This document shows, in pieces, positions 45,281-54,285 of a stretch of 64,000 nucleotides of DNA. Positions within the stretch are counted from its first letter, which is position 1; each line of letters opens with the position of its first letter. Where the stretch lies: positions 1 to 64,000 of the forward strand of contig CAVQMB010000029.1 in the NCBI GenBank assembly GCA_963713445.1. The letters run 5' to 3'. The translations under genes and the position numbers were made by a program. Origin of the DNA: CAVQMB01 sp963713445 (GTDB lineage: Bacteria > Pseudomonadota > Gammaproteobacteria > Competibacterales > Competibacteraceae). The notes below the pieces were generated by a model, which did no database searches, was not told where the DNA came from, and was given only the letters and a program-made list of their open reading frames with translations.

Positions 45281-46498
45281 TCAGATGGCGCTGTCAGGCC
45301 GGGCGAGCGCTGGCAGGTCGCCGGTCAAGCCCATGGCGCGGTCTGCAAGCAGTTGTTTGAGCGGTCGCAACCGGTCGCTCAGAGCCAGTCCGTTGCGGCG
45401 CAACCAGACTAGCGGCGGCAGCGCATTGTCGAATAAGCGCTCGATTCCGTCCATGACAGCAAGCATCACTTCATTTTCACTGCGGCGCCAACGCTCGTAG
45501 CGGCGTAATGTTGCCAGCGCACCTGGTGGACGGCAGTGCGCATTGGCATCCAGCAGCACCTGGGCCAGACTGGCGGCATCCAGCAAGCCGAGATTGACGC
45601 CCTGTCCCGCCAGTGGATGGACCACGTGGGCCGCATCGCCGATCAGTGCCAGGCCGGGCTGGACATAACGTCGGGCGTGCTGCAGGTGCAACGGGAATGC
45701 CACGCGCTGACTGTCGACGTGCACTGCGCCCAGGTCATGAACGAAAGCGGCGCCCAGGCGGGCATTGAACGCGGCCTCGTCCAAAGCCAGCAAGGCTTCC
45801 GCCAGTTTGGTGCGGGTCGACCATACAATCGAGCAGCGGCCGTCGGCCAGCGGCAGGAAGGCCAGCGGGCCGGTTGGCAGGAAGCATTGCCACGCGGTTT
45901 CTCTGTGCGGCTTAGCGGTCGCCACGGTCGCCACGACTGCGCTCTGCCGGTAATCGCGCTGATATAGCTCGATCCCGGCCAGTTCACGGACGCGCGAGCG
46001 GGCACCATCGGCGCCGATCAGTAGCGCGGCGGTTAAACGCACACCGTCGTCCAAACGTAATTGCGCGGGACTGTTGTCCACTTGCAGATCAGTCAGCTGG
46101 GCCGGGCACAACAAGTCGATGTTGGCGTGGGCTGCGGCGCGTCGCCAGAGGTTGAACTGCAGCAACTGGTTTTCGACGATCCAACCGAGTTGTGGAGTGC
46201 CCAGTTCGGCACTGTCAAAGTGGATGCCGGCACCGCCGCTGGCATCCCGGACCCGCATCTCGCGGTACGGACTAAGCCGCGGGTGGCCCTCAGGCCAGGC
46301 GCCAAGGCGCTGTAGAATGCGTTGCGAGGCCGGCGCAATGGCGGAAACGCGCAGACCGATGTGGTCCCCTGGCGGACTTGGTGGACGGCGCTCCAGCAGG
46401 GCAATGCGCAGCGGGCTGTTAGCCAGAGCGCAGGCGAGTGCCGCGCCGACCATGCCGGCGCCAGCAATGATGACGTCGTAATGTTGGTTCTGACTCAC
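45281..46498 (-). CDS. ubiI: FAD-dependent ubiquinone hydroxylase, UbiI-like
   Basis: 405 residues, UbiH/UbiI/UbiF family. FAD motifs DVIIAGAGMVGAALACALA (8-26), the mid-protein GADGARSRVRELAG, and GDAAHVVHPLAGQGVNLGLLD. Position after ubiH in a ygfB-ubiH-ubiI order indicates UbiI, the C5 hydroxylase. Overlaps ubiH by four bases. Regiospecificity in this family varies, so the exact step is inference. If ubiH is really broken, this protein might carry more than one step. Confidence 0.82.
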   Translation of the reverse strand: MSQNQHYDVIIAGAGMVGAALACALANSPLRIALLERRPPSPPGDHIGLRVSAIAPASQRILQRLGAWPEGHPRLSPYREMRVRDASGGAGIHFDSAELGTPQLGWIVENQLLQFNLWRRAAAHANIDLLCPAQLTDLQVDNSPAQLRLDDGVRLTAALLIGADGARSRVRELAGIELYQRDYRQSAVVATVATAKPHRETAWQCFLPTGPLAFLPLADGRCSIVWSTRTKLAEALLALDEAAFNARLGAAFVHDLGAVHVDSQRVAFPLHLQHARRYVQPGLALIGDAAHVVHPLAGQGVNLGLLDAASLAQVLLDANAHCRPPGALATLRRYERWRRSENEVMLAVMDGIERLFDNALPPLVWLRRNGLALSDRLRPLKQLLADRAMGLTGDLPALARPDSAI

Positions 46499-47722
46499 GG
46501 GTGTGCTCCAGGTAGCGGTAGCCCGCGCGCCAGGCGCGGCAGGCGCCCTGCCAGCCCCATGCTCTGGTCGGCCAGCAGCCGCTTCGCGGGTGGCACCAGG
46601 TCGAGCAAGGTGAGTCCTGCAGTGCGGCCGTGAACCAATCCCGGCAGTCGACTGGTAAAGAGTCTGACTAGGCCGTCAGTCAATAGCAGAGTACGACGCT
46701 GATCGGCATCGCGCCAGTTGCTGTACTGCGCCAGCACCGGTTCGGCACCGACATCGGCGCCGGCCCGCCGGGCGGCGACGATCAGTTCGGCCAGAGCCGC
46801 TACATCGCGCAGTCCCAGATTAAGTCCTTGGCCGGCGATCGGATGCAGACTGTGCGCCGCATTGCCGACGATGGCGACCCGGTGGCGGTAATGTGCCCGG
46901 GCTTTGACGAGGCCGAGCGGATAGCCGGCCCGGCGACCGACCGTGAACACTCGACCCAAGCGCTCACCGAATCGCGCCTCGACAGCGCGGGCGAAGGCGC
47001 TGTCGGCCAGCGCCAGGGTGTCGTCCAGGATGGCGCCAGGAACGGTATAAACGAGGGTGCATTGATGCGGATCGGCCAACGGCAACAAGGCTACGGGGCC
47101 GTCAGGTGTGAAGCGCTCGTAGGCCATATTACCGTGCGGTTGCTCCAAGCGCAGTGTGGCAACGACAGCCGCCTGACCATAGTCGCGCTGCAGGGTGGGA
47201 ATGCCCAAAATCTCGCGGACTCGGGAATGGCTGCCATCGGCTGCAATCAGCAGGCGGCTGGTGAGCGGCTGTACCGTTTCGCCATGGCGAATGCCGATCG
47301 CCACGGCATCAGGGTGTTGCACCAAAGTCTCTAGCGGTGCCGGATACAGCCAACGGACATCGGGGTGTTGTCGCAGCCGCTGCTGCAATACATTGTGCAA
47401 CGCTGTTGCGGCCACTACATAACCCAACGCTGGGACCTGGTAATCCTGGTGATTTAACCTGACTACACCCAGGCGGTGTTGCTCGGAGACGTGGATGCGA
47501 GTGATTGGTGAGGCCTGGCAGATCTTGCCACAATCCCAGCGTTTCCAGGATCAGCCGGCTGCCGTGAGCCAATGCATAATAGCGGTCGTCGGCGGTGTCC
47601 GCCGGTCCACACCGATCCACGATCGCCAGCCGCAAGCCCCGGTCGGCCAGGGCACAGGCGAGTGTCAGACCGACGGCCCCGGCGCCGGTGATAACGATAT
47701 CGTAGCCGGATACCTCGTGCAT
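46495..47722 (-). pseudogene. ubiH: 2-octaprenyl-6-methoxyphenol hydroxylase UbiH with apparent +1 frameshift
   Basis: The first 73 codons (YDIVITGAGAVGLTLACALA to LWQDLPGLT) are a normal UbiH start. At 47504-47506 the reading shifts; skipping one base gives ITRIHVSEQHRLGVVRL and the family sequence to the end, including LIAADGSHSRVREIL and GNAAHSLHPIAGQGLNLGLRD. Restored length is about 408, normal for C1 hydroxylation in ubiquinone synthesis. As written the N-terminal frame ends early, so the FAD fold is split. The TAATG junction with ygfB is intact. A sequence error is a serious alternative. Confidence 0.85.
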
Positions 47723-48261
47723 TAGTGGAGTCGTTCAGCAGCGTGGGACCGCAGCGTCTGGTGGACCAGCAATACGCCGACTCGCAGATACTCAATGATT
47801 TCAGCGTAAGCGGTTTCATCCGCTTCCTCGCCCGCACTGGCATCGAAGTCCACCCGGATGATATCGTCCAGATCACGCAGAAATTCGCCAGCTTCGCCGG
47901 ACAACGTCTTGAAGTTCTTGAGGCCGCCCAATCCGAGACCCGTAAGAAAGCCGTGGCCCCAGCCCGCTAGCGCTTCCAGCCGCACCTCCAGGCTTTCTGC
48001 GTCATCCGGCAGAAGCAGCTGGAGCTGGAACTGGGGATCATCCAGTTGGCGGGCGGTCGTGTCATACAGCTGCTGCAGTATTTCGGCAACTGCGGCATCA
48101 GCATCGGTTTCGACCAATGCGGTGTCAAGCCACACCTGGGGCGGCAGTCTGGGACGGGCGCACAACTGGCCACACAGCAGACCGTGTAGTTCGGCGGGTT
48201 CGCCCTGGCCTAGGGACTCGGCCAGCAGATCATAAGCGGGCAGCTCAAAGGCGTTGTTCAT
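47722..48261 (-). CDS. YgfB/YecA (UPF0149) family protein
   Basis: 179 residues, all-helical family with LHGLLCGQLCA near the start and GWGHGFLTGLGL in the middle. Function is unknown; it commonly precedes pepP-ubiH-ubiI. pepP is absent here and the gene couples directly to ubiH through TAATG. Confidence 0.9.
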   Translation of the reverse strand: MNNAFELPAYDLLAESLGQGEPAELHGLLCGQLCARPRLPPQVWLDTALVETDADAAVAEILQQLYDTTARQLDDPQFQLQLLLPDDAESLEVRLEALAGWGHGFLTGLGLGGLKNFKTLSGEAGEFLRDLDDIIRVDFDASAGEEADETAYAEIIEYLRVGVLLVHQTLRSHAAERLH

Positions 48262-48350
48262 TGCCTGATTCCGTGACGATGTTGCAAGGTTAAGGATACC
48301 GTGGCGGTTGCGTATTGACCCCATTTGCAGCGGCACTCTAATATGATGCC

Positions 48351-48584
48351 ATGGCTGTTAACACGTTCAGTGAAACGACGGAACTCGGATTCGGTAAGCT
48401 GGAGGAACGGCTTGCCGAGCTGATTGATCTGTGTCGGCGATTGACCGATGAAAAGCAGTCCCTGCAAAGGCGCTGTGAATTGCTGCTGCAGGAGCGCCAG
48501 TCGTTGATCGATCAGAATGAACAGGCCCGTCTGCGTATTGAAGCCATGGTCGCCCGGCTCAAGGCGTTGGAGCCTTCGCTATGA
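48351..48584 (+). CDS. ZapB-like coiled-coil protein (TIGR02449 family)
   Basis: 77 residues, almost wholly a coiled coil with Leu heptads (LEERLAELIDLCRRLTDEKQ and LLLQERQSLIDQNEQAR). Small proteins of this type sit upstream of zapA in many gammaproteobacteria and probably act at the division ring. It overlaps zapA by four bases (ATGA), which supports a joint role. Confidence 0.85.
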   Translation: MAVNTFSETTELGFGKLEERLAELIDLCRRLTDEKQSLQRRCELLLQERQSLIDQNEQARLRIEAMVARLKALEPSL

Positions 48585-48898
48585 GTCGCGAACGTCTGGT
48601 CAGCATACGCATCATGGACATCGAATACCGAGTTGTGTGTGACCCCGAACAGGAACAGTTGCTGCTGACGGCCGCCGAGCGGCTCAACGAGACTATGCGG
48701 GATATCCGCGACAGTGGCAAGGTTCTGGGGACCGAACGGGTTGCCGTGATGGCGGCGCTCAATATCAGCTATGAACTAATCGATGTGCAACAGCGGCTCG
48801 ACGGACTTGAACAGGCTGCTGCAGAACGCACCCGGACATTACTGGCGCAAATGAATGATGCGCTAGTCGCCTTTGAGCCCAGTGCCGGCTCGGAGTAG
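48581..48898 (+). CDS. zapA: cell division protein ZapA
   Basis: 105 residues: N-terminal beta-alpha domain (VSIRIMDIEYRVVCDPEQEQLL) and C-terminal coiled coil. It cross-links FtsZ filaments. zapA followed by 6S RNA and fau is the standard gammaproteobacterial order. Confidence 0.93.
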   Translation: MSRERLVSIRIMDIEYRVVCDPEQEQLLLTAAERLNETMRDIRDSGKVLGTERVAVMAALNISYELIDVQQRLDGLEQAAAERTRTLLAQMNDALVAFEPSAGSE

Positions 48899-48910
48899 AA
48901 TATCAATCGC

Positions 48911-49110
48911 GAGCATCCTCTGCAGTGTTCGTCAGGTACGCCGGGTAGCCCCTTGATCCTAAGTTTATATACCCGGGAAACATCTTTGCAGTTGCTGGTG
49001 AGCATGTCCGCCCTGGTAGCGGAAAGCCTGATGCGCTGCGATGTTTCCCACGCTTGAGCCTCCGGGTTCAAGGGTAAAGGCAGACCGACGGCACAGGCGG
49101 AGGGTGTTCC
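48911..49110 (+). ncRNA. ssrS: 6S RNA
   Basis: Lies between zapA and fau, the conserved place. The ends form a closing stem (48913-48923 with 49097-49107, 11 pairs including G-U), and the interior carries the family's GGTGAGCATG and GGGTTCAAGGG elements. About 200 bases, near the usual 184. 6S RNA mimics an open promoter and holds the sigma-70 holoenzyme in stationary phase. Confidence 0.87.
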
Positions 49111-49112
49111 TT

Positions 49113-49700
49113 TTGATTGACTCCACGACGCTACGGCGGACGCTCCGCGAGCGGCGCAGGCTGTTCGGCGGAACTGACCGTGAGGTGGCGGACCGTGAGC
49201 TGCAGCGGCGCATCATCAGCCTGCCCCAATTCCATCGAGCCCGATATCTTGCTGGCTACCTTGCCTGCGGCGGTGAATACGATCCTGCCGCTGTCCTGCG
49301 GGCGGCCTGGGCGGCGGGCAAGATGGTTTATCTGCCGGTGCTGACGGGTCGGGCGCAACCAATGCTATTTGCACTTTATGAACCTGCGAGCGTGCTGCGA
49401 CCTAATTGGCTGGGCATTCCGGAACCGGTGGTCGGACCCGAGAGCATGTGTCAACCGGCTGAACTTGATCTGGTGTTGACGCCGCTGGTCGGCTTCGACG
49501 CCGCCTGTGGCCGGCTTGGCATGGGTGGCGGCTACTATGACCGTAGCTTTGCGTTTCTCAACGGCGGCAGCCGCGGGCGACCCTGGTTGCTGGGTGTTGC
49601 TTATGAGGTGCAAAAGCTGACGTCGCTGATCCAGCAGCCGTGGGACGTGGGACTGGACGCGGTGGCTACTGAGCGGTCGTTGTATCAGGGAGCGGCCTAA
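49113..49700 (+). CDS. fau: 5-formyltetrahydrofolate cyclo-ligase
   Basis: 195 residues. Family motifs RRTLRERRRLF, YLPVLTGRAQPMLF and GFDAACGRLGMGGGYYDR. It recycles 5-formyl-THF to methenyl-THF. I choose TTG 49113, ten bases after GGAGG; GTG 49104 is an alternative, and an ATG at 49041 lies inside the 6S RNA and is rejected. The Shine-Dalgarno falls in the 3' arm of the 6S closing stem. Confidence 0.9.
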   Translation: MIDSTTLRRTLRERRRLFGGTDREVADRELQRRIISLPQFHRARYLAGYLACGGEYDPAAVLRAAWAAGKMVYLPVLTGRAQPMLFALYEPASVLRPNWLGIPEPVVGPESMCQPAELDLVLTPLVGFDAACGRLGMGGGYYDRSFAFLNGGSRGRPWLLGVAYEVQKLTSLIQQPWDVGLDAVATERSLYQGAA

Positions 49701-49714
49701 TTAAGGGGTAGGGC

Positions 49715-50173
49715 ATGAAGTTCTGGTTGATGAAATCCGAGCCAGCGGCATTCAGCATTGACGATTTGGCCTTGGAACCTGAGCAGAGCACACACTGGGA
49801 CGGCGTGCGCAACTACCAGGCCCGCAACATGATGCGTGACCAGATGAAGGTCGGCGACCAAGTCCTATTTTATCATTCCAATACCAACCCGCCGGGTGTG
49901 GTAGGCATAGCCGAGGTGGTGCGCGAAGGTTACCCCGACCACACCGCGTTCGACCCCGGCGACCCGCACTATGACCCCAAGAGCGATCGAGACAGGCCGC
50001 GCTGGTATATGGTCGACGTGCGGCTGGTTCGTAAGCTGCGTCGCACGATCACCCTTGGTGAACTCCGGGCTCGGCCGGAGCTCGCCGGGTTTGCGCTGGT
50101 GCAGCGCGGCAACCGGCTTTCGGTGATGCCGGTAACCGAGCAGCAATGGCGCACTATTCTTAGCCTGGAGTAG
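49715..50173 (+). CDS. EVE-domain protein
   Basis: 152 residues, one EVE (PUA-like) domain: FWLMKSEPAAFSIDDL, WDGVRNYQARNMMRDQMKVGD, FYHSN and GVVGIAEVV. Such domains bind modified bases in RNA or DNA; a stand-alone copy near fau and rpiA is common. No catalytic function known. It overlaps the 3' end of ilvA by 14 bases, tail to tail. Confidence 0.92.
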   Translation: MKFWLMKSEPAAFSIDDLALEPEQSTHWDGVRNYQARNMMRDQMKVGDQVLFYHSNTNPPGVVGIAEVVREGYPDHTAFDPGDPHYDPKSDRDRPRWYMVDVRLVRKLRRTITLGELRARPELAGFALVQRGNRLSVMPVTEQQWRTILSLE

Positions 50174-51698
50174 GACCCATTTGGATGTGGTTAGCCAGGA
50201 ACAGGTCGTACGCTGGATTGTCCGCCTCGCGGTGGAAGGCGTAACCAATCTCGTGAAAGTAGCGCTCTAAAGCAGGCCGCTTGGCGTCCGGTACCTGGAT
50301 GCCAGCCAGGACTCGCCCGTAGGCCGAGCCGTGGTTGCGGTAATGAAACAGGCTGATGTTCCAGGGTCCCAGTCCCTGCAAAAATCTCAGCAGCGCGCCC
50401 GGCCGTTCAGGGAATTCGAACCGGTATAATGCTTCGTCGTCGATGCCAGCGGTACGGCCACCGACCATGTAGCGCACGTGCAGCTTAGCCATCTCGTCGT
50501 CGGTGAGATCGAGTACCGGGTAACCGGCCTCGCTTAGCCGGGCGATGATGGCTTCGCGTTCCCGGCGTCCGTCACGCAATTCGATGCCGACGAAGATGTG
50601 GGCTTTGGCGCGATCCGCATAGCGGTAATTGAACTCGGTCACGCTGCGCTTTCCGATAATCTCACAGAAGGCCAGGAAGCTCCCGGGCCGCTCGGGAATG
50701 GTAACCGCCAAGAGGGCTTCTTTCTGCTCGCCGATGTCGGCCCGCTCGGCAACGTGACGCAAGCGGTCGAAGTTGATGTTGGCGCCGGTGTTGATGGCGA
50801 CCAAGTTGGCACCGTGCAGTTGTTCGCGCTCAACGTATTTCTTTAATCCGGCGACGCCCAGCGCTCCGGCCGGCTCGGCGATAGCACGGGTGTCGTCGTA
50901 AGTGTCCTTGATTGCGGCACAGATTTCGTCAGTGCTGACCAATACGACTTCATCCACCAATTCGCGCGCGATATGGAAGGTTTCCTTACCCACTTGGCGC
51001 ACTGCTACACCATCAGCGAAAATGCCGACTTGGTCCAGCACGACTCGGCGGTTCTGGCGCAATGACTCATACATGGTGGGCGCGTCACAGGGCTCGACGC
51101 CGATGATCTTGATCTCCGGCCGCAGGGATTTGATGCAGCTGGCAATACCGGCTATCAGGCCGCCGCCGCCGATGCTGACGAAAATGGCCTCGAGCGGCTT
51201 CGGGTGCTGGCGCAGGATTTCCATTCCGACAGTCCCTTGTCCCGCGATGACCTCAGGGTCATCGAACGGGTGGACGAACGTAAGTCCCTGGGCGGCCTCC
51301 AACTTGCGGGCATGGAGATAGGCTTCGTCAAAAGTATCGCCATGCAGCACCACTTCGCCGCCAAAATTGTGTACTGCCTGGACCTTTATGGCTGGGGTTG
51401 TCTCTGGCATCACGATGACAGCCCTGATGCCCAGGGTACGGCCGGCCAGGGCCACACCCTGGGCATGGTTGCCCGCTGAGGCGCAGATGACCCCACGTTG
51501 CTGGGCGTCGTTGTCGAGGCCGGCGATTTTGTTGTAGGCGCCGCGCAGCTTGAATGAAAATACCGGCTGCAGATCTTCGCGCTTGAGCCGGATGTGGTTG
51601 TCAAGTCGTTTTGACAAACGCGTAAGAGGGTCGAGGGGGCTCTCTATTGCGACGTCGTAGACCCGCGCCGTGAGGATCTTCTTGATGTATTTCTGCAT
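50160..51698 (-). CDS. ilvA: threonine ammonia-lyase, biosynthetic
   Basis: 512 residues. PLP lysine in FSFKLRGAYNKI (about 47-58), the glycine-rich PLP loop SIGGGGLIAGIA, and two C-terminal ACT-like regulatory domains (about 330-500). It makes 2-oxobutanoate from threonine, first step to isoleucine, with feedback control expected from the regulatory domains. Divergent from rpiA. Confidence 0.95.
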   Translation of the reverse strand: MQKYIKKILTARVYDVAIESPLDPLTRLSKRLDNHIRLKREDLQPVFSFKLRGAYNKIAGLDNDAQQRGVICASAGNHAQGVALAGRTLGIRAVIVMPETTPAIKVQAVHNFGGEVVLHGDTFDEAYLHARKLEAAQGLTFVHPFDDPEVIAGQGTVGMEILRQHPKPLEAIFVSIGGGGLIAGIASCIKSLRPEIKIIGVEPCDAPTMYESLRQNRRVVLDQVGIFADGVAVRQVGKETFHIARELVDEVVLVSTDEICAAIKDTYDDTRAIAEPAGALGVAGLKKYVEREQLHGANLVAINTGANINFDRLRHVAERADIGEQKEALLAVTIPERPGSFLAFCEIIGKRSVTEFNYRYADRAKAHIFVGIELRDGRREREAIIARLSEAGYPVLDLTDDEMAKLHVRYMVGGRTAGIDDEALYRFEFPERPGALLRFLQGLGPWNISLFHYRNHGSAYGRVLAGIQVPDAKRPALERYFHEIGYAFHREADNPAYDLFLANHIQMGPTPG

Positions 51699-51768
51699 GC
51701 TCGTCTCGGGGGGCTGGCTGGGACGTTACAATGTGATCTGGTCACACAGTTCAGGGGGACGTAGATCG

Positions 51769-52428
51769 ATGGAGACGGATAATCAGAAGCGCTTGGCTGC
51801 TGAGGCCGCTCTCGAGTTTGTCGAATCCGACATGATCGTTGGCGTGGGCACTGGCTCCACAGTAAACCATTTTATCGATGCACTGGCCCGGGTCAAAGGT
51901 AAGATTGATGCGGCGGTGTCCAGTAGCGAAGCAACCACCCAGCGGCTCAGAGCATGTGGCATTACCGTCTTGGAGCTTAATGCGGCCGGACCCTTGCCGT
52001 TGTATGTCGACGGGGCCGATGAGGCGACCCGATTCCTGCAACTGATCAAAGGTGGAGGCGGCGCCCTCACGCGCGAGAAAGTGGTCGCCGCCGCGAGCGA
52101 CCGGTTCGTCTGTATCGCTGATCAGAGCAAGCTGGTGGATGTGCTGGGCCGCTATCCGCTGCCAATAGAAGTTATTCCAATGGCACGCAGCCATGTCGGT
52201 CGGGAGCTGCTTAAGTTTGGTGGACAACCGGTGCTTCGGGAGAATTTCATCACCGACAACGGCAATCTCATTCTGGATGTCTACAATCTTGAAATACTGG
52301 AACCAGCCAAGTTGGAGGATCAGCTTAACAACATTGCGGGCGTGGTAACCGTTGGTATTTTCGCCCGGCGTCCGGCTGATGTCTTGCTACTGGCGGGGGA
52401 AGATGGAGTAGAGCGTATTGATCGTTGA
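51769..52428 (+). CDS. rpiA: ribose-5-phosphate isomerase A
   Basis: 219 residues, the E. coli length. VGVGTGSTVNHFIDAL (substrate loop), DGADEA (catalytic Asp), and LIKGGGGALTREK. Links ribose and ribulose 5-phosphates. Start ATG 51769 gives METDNQKRLAAEAA; an open frame upstream overlaps ilvA. Confidence 0.95.
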   Translation: METDNQKRLAAEAALEFVESDMIVGVGTGSTVNHFIDALARVKGKIDAAVSSSEATTQRLRACGITVLELNAAGPLPLYVDGADEATRFLQLIKGGGGALTREKVVAAASDRFVCIADQSKLVDVLGRYPLPIEVIPMARSHVGRELLKFGGQPVLRENFITDNGNLILDVYNLEILEPAKLEDQLNNIAGVVTVGIFARRPADVLLLAGEDGVERIDR

Positions 52429-52432
52429 TCAA

Positions 52433-52465
52433 ACGGGAAAGGGCGCCTAAGGCGCCCTTTCCCGT
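52433..52465. terminator. bidirectional terminator between rpiA and the porin gene
   Basis: Perfect 15-base stem ACGGGAAAGGGCGCC with a TAA loop, between two converging genes. On the minus strand it is followed by TTTGAT, so it suits the porin transcript best. Confidence 0.85.
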
Positions 52466-52492
52466 CACGCATCGGCGGCGTTGTGGCTCGCC

Positions 52493-53500
52493 TCAGAAGT
52501 CGTGCCGGAAGCCGACGCTGAACAGCTTGTCCCGGGCATTGACCGGGTCGTTTTTAGCATCCATATATTCGGCCCAGATTCGGGTGCGCTTGCTAAGGTT
52601 ATGTTGCACGCCGACAGTCCAATCCTTGTTCTTGCCATTCATGCCATCGGGACTGTACACATAGTAGCCAGCCCGCAGTGTATTGTTTGCCAACGTGTAC
52701 TGACCGGTTACCTGCCAAGCCTTGCCTGCGCCCAGCGGCGTGCCGTCCACATAGGTATCACCGAAAGCGGTGCCAACGTCGCCCTTATACTTCTGATAGC
52801 CAGCGCCCAAGGTGAAACCGGCTAATTCGTAGCTGCCCGAGACACCCCATGCGGTAACGTTATCACTACCGGGGGTGCTGTTTTTCTGTTCCAGGTAAGT
52901 GGCACCGAAGCCTGCCGGGCCAAAGGAGAAGTTGGCCCCGACGTTCCAGAGATCCACACCCGACGAGTTGGAGGTGCCACCGTAAGTGCTTTGGCTCATC
53001 GCCATCAAGGCTTCACCCTGCACCCACGGAATGCTGTCAGGCGTCTTATAGGCGATCGCATTATTCAGGCGGTAGGGGCCCGCGTAGCCACCGTGCGCGC
53101 CGGTACCAATCGGATCGGTGACGTTGTAAATGTCGTTACGGCCGACGACGTCGTAGAAGGGGGACCACTGCGTACCGATGGTGACAGCACCGAAGCCACC
53201 TTTAAGGCCGGCCCATGCCAGCCGTCCACGGAAGCCATGGCCAGCAGCACCAAAGCCACCATTGAAAGCGCCAATGTTGATTCCGGCCTCTACCTGGTAG
53301 ATGGCGCTAAGACCGTTGCCGAGGTCCTCGGAACCCTTGACACCCCAGCGCGAGTAGCGGTCGTTGACGCCCCACGAACCCGCCTCACTGGAATGTTCGA
53401 CTGATGGCCGCAGCGAGCCATAAAACGTGGTTTCCGCCTGCGCAGCGGCGGAAGCGGCCATGGCGGCGGCTACGGCTAACGCGATAGCTGACTTTTTCAT
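52493..53500 (-). CDS. outer membrane general porin
   Basis: 335 residues. Signal peptide MKKSAIALAVAAAMAASAAA, cleaved after AQA; mature start ETTFYGSLRPSVE. Alternating beta strands throughout and the terminal motif SVGFRHDF with C-terminal Phe, needed for outer-membrane insertion. Porin_4 type, as in beta- and gammaproteobacteria. AGGAG precedes ATG; promoter and terminator are clear. Confidence 0.92.
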   Translation of the reverse strand: MKKSAIALAVAAAMAASAAAQAETTFYGSLRPSVEHSSEAGSWGVNDRYSRWGVKGSEDLGNGLSAIYQVEAGINIGAFNGGFGAAGHGFRGRLAWAGLKGGFGAVTIGTQWSPFYDVVGRNDIYNVTDPIGTGAHGGYAGPYRLNNAIAYKTPDSIPWVQGEALMAMSQSTYGGTSNSSGVDLWNVGANFSFGPAGFGATYLEQKNSTPGSDNVTAWGVSGSYELAGFTLGAGYQKYKGDVGTAFGDTYVDGTPLGAGKAWQVTGQYTLANNTLRAGYYVYSPDGMNGKNKDWTVGVQHNLSKRTRIWAEYMDAKNDPVNARDKLFSVGFRHDF

Positions 53501-53564
53501 TACAGGACTCCTAGGTTTGTGTTGCAAACAAACAACAACGTGAGCAGAACTCTTCGTTGCGCAT

Positions 53565-53593
53565 TTTATACTTATTTCGACGCATGAAAGCAA
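53565..53593 (-). promoter_or_regulatory. sigma-70 promoter of the porin gene
   Basis: Minus-strand -35 TTGCTT (53588-53593) and -10 TATAAA (53565-53570) with a 17-base spacer, giving a leader of about 57 bases. The remaining AT-rich gap between 53600 and 53810 holds no gene I can see. Confidence 0.7.
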
Positions 53594-53812
53594 CTATTTT
53601 TTCAAAAAGGCTACAAAACGCCGGCATTTGTTGCGTTCATACAACTCATGCCTAGTCATACTGCCAGCGTGTTGTCCGGTCTGATCATATTTCGCAGGAT
53701 CGCAATACACTCAAAGTACCTACCCATTAGTATTGCCCCGTGCTTAATCGGTGTAATGATACCAAAATACAACGAAAATTTGTGTGTGACAAAACACCAT
53801 TTGGACCAACGC

Positions 53813-53844
53813 AAAAAGCCCGCTCCCCGAAGGAAGTGGGCTTT
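53813..53844 (-). terminator. rho-independent terminator of rplM-rpsI
   Basis: On the minus strand AAAGCCCACTTCC pairs with GGGAGCGGGCTTT around a TTCG loop and is followed by a T-run. It lies 36 bases after rpsI. Confidence 0.85.
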
Positions 53845-53879
53845 GCTCTGCCTCCATCCGCCGCCGTTGGGCGTGGCGG

Positions 53880-54278
53880 TTAGCGCTTGGAGTACTGGGT
53901 CGCCCGACGTGCTTTGCGCAGGCCTACTTTCTTGCGTTCCACGGCGCGCGCGTCCCGCGTCACGAAGCCGGCCTGGCGTAGCGAAGGCCGCAAGCTCTCG
54001 TCATAGGCCATCAGTGCGCGGGTGATGCCATGACGGATGGCCCCCGCTTGACCGGACATGCCGCCGCCCTTAACAGTGACATGCAGGTCGACCCGGTCTG
54101 CCATGTCCGTGGTCACCAAGGCCTGGCGGGCAATCATGCGCGATGTTTCGCGGCCGAAATACTCGTCCATCGATTTTTTGTTGACGGTTATCTTCCCGCT
54201 ACCGCCCAGGCGCAGGAACACACGCGCTGTTGCGGTCTTGCGACGACCCGTGCCGTAATATTGTTCCATCGTGGCCAT
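53880..54278 (-). CDS. rpsI: 30S ribosomal protein S9
   Basis: 132 residues. YYGTGRRKTATARVFLR at the start and the basic tail RKARRATQYSKR, whose last residues reach the P-site tRNA. Start ATG 54278 or 54269. Seven bases after rplM. Confidence 0.96.
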   Translation of the reverse strand: MATMEQYYGTGRRKTATARVFLRLGGSGKITVNKKSMDEYFGRETSRMIARQALVTTDMADRVDLHVTVKGGGMSGQAGAIRHGITRALMAYDESLRPSLRQAGFVTRDARAVERKKVGLRKARRATQYSKR

Positions 54279-54285
54279 GACTGTT

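Noticed and set aside
49041..49112. ATG-started N-terminal extension of fau
   Set aside because: It lies inside the 6S RNA and matches no part of the cyclo-ligase family; the TTG with GGAGG fits better.
53600..53810. Possible small gene or RNA in the gap between the porin and rpsI
   Set aside because: AT-rich, with a 125-codon open frame that runs into the terminator and antisense rpsI and has no domain or ribosome binding site.
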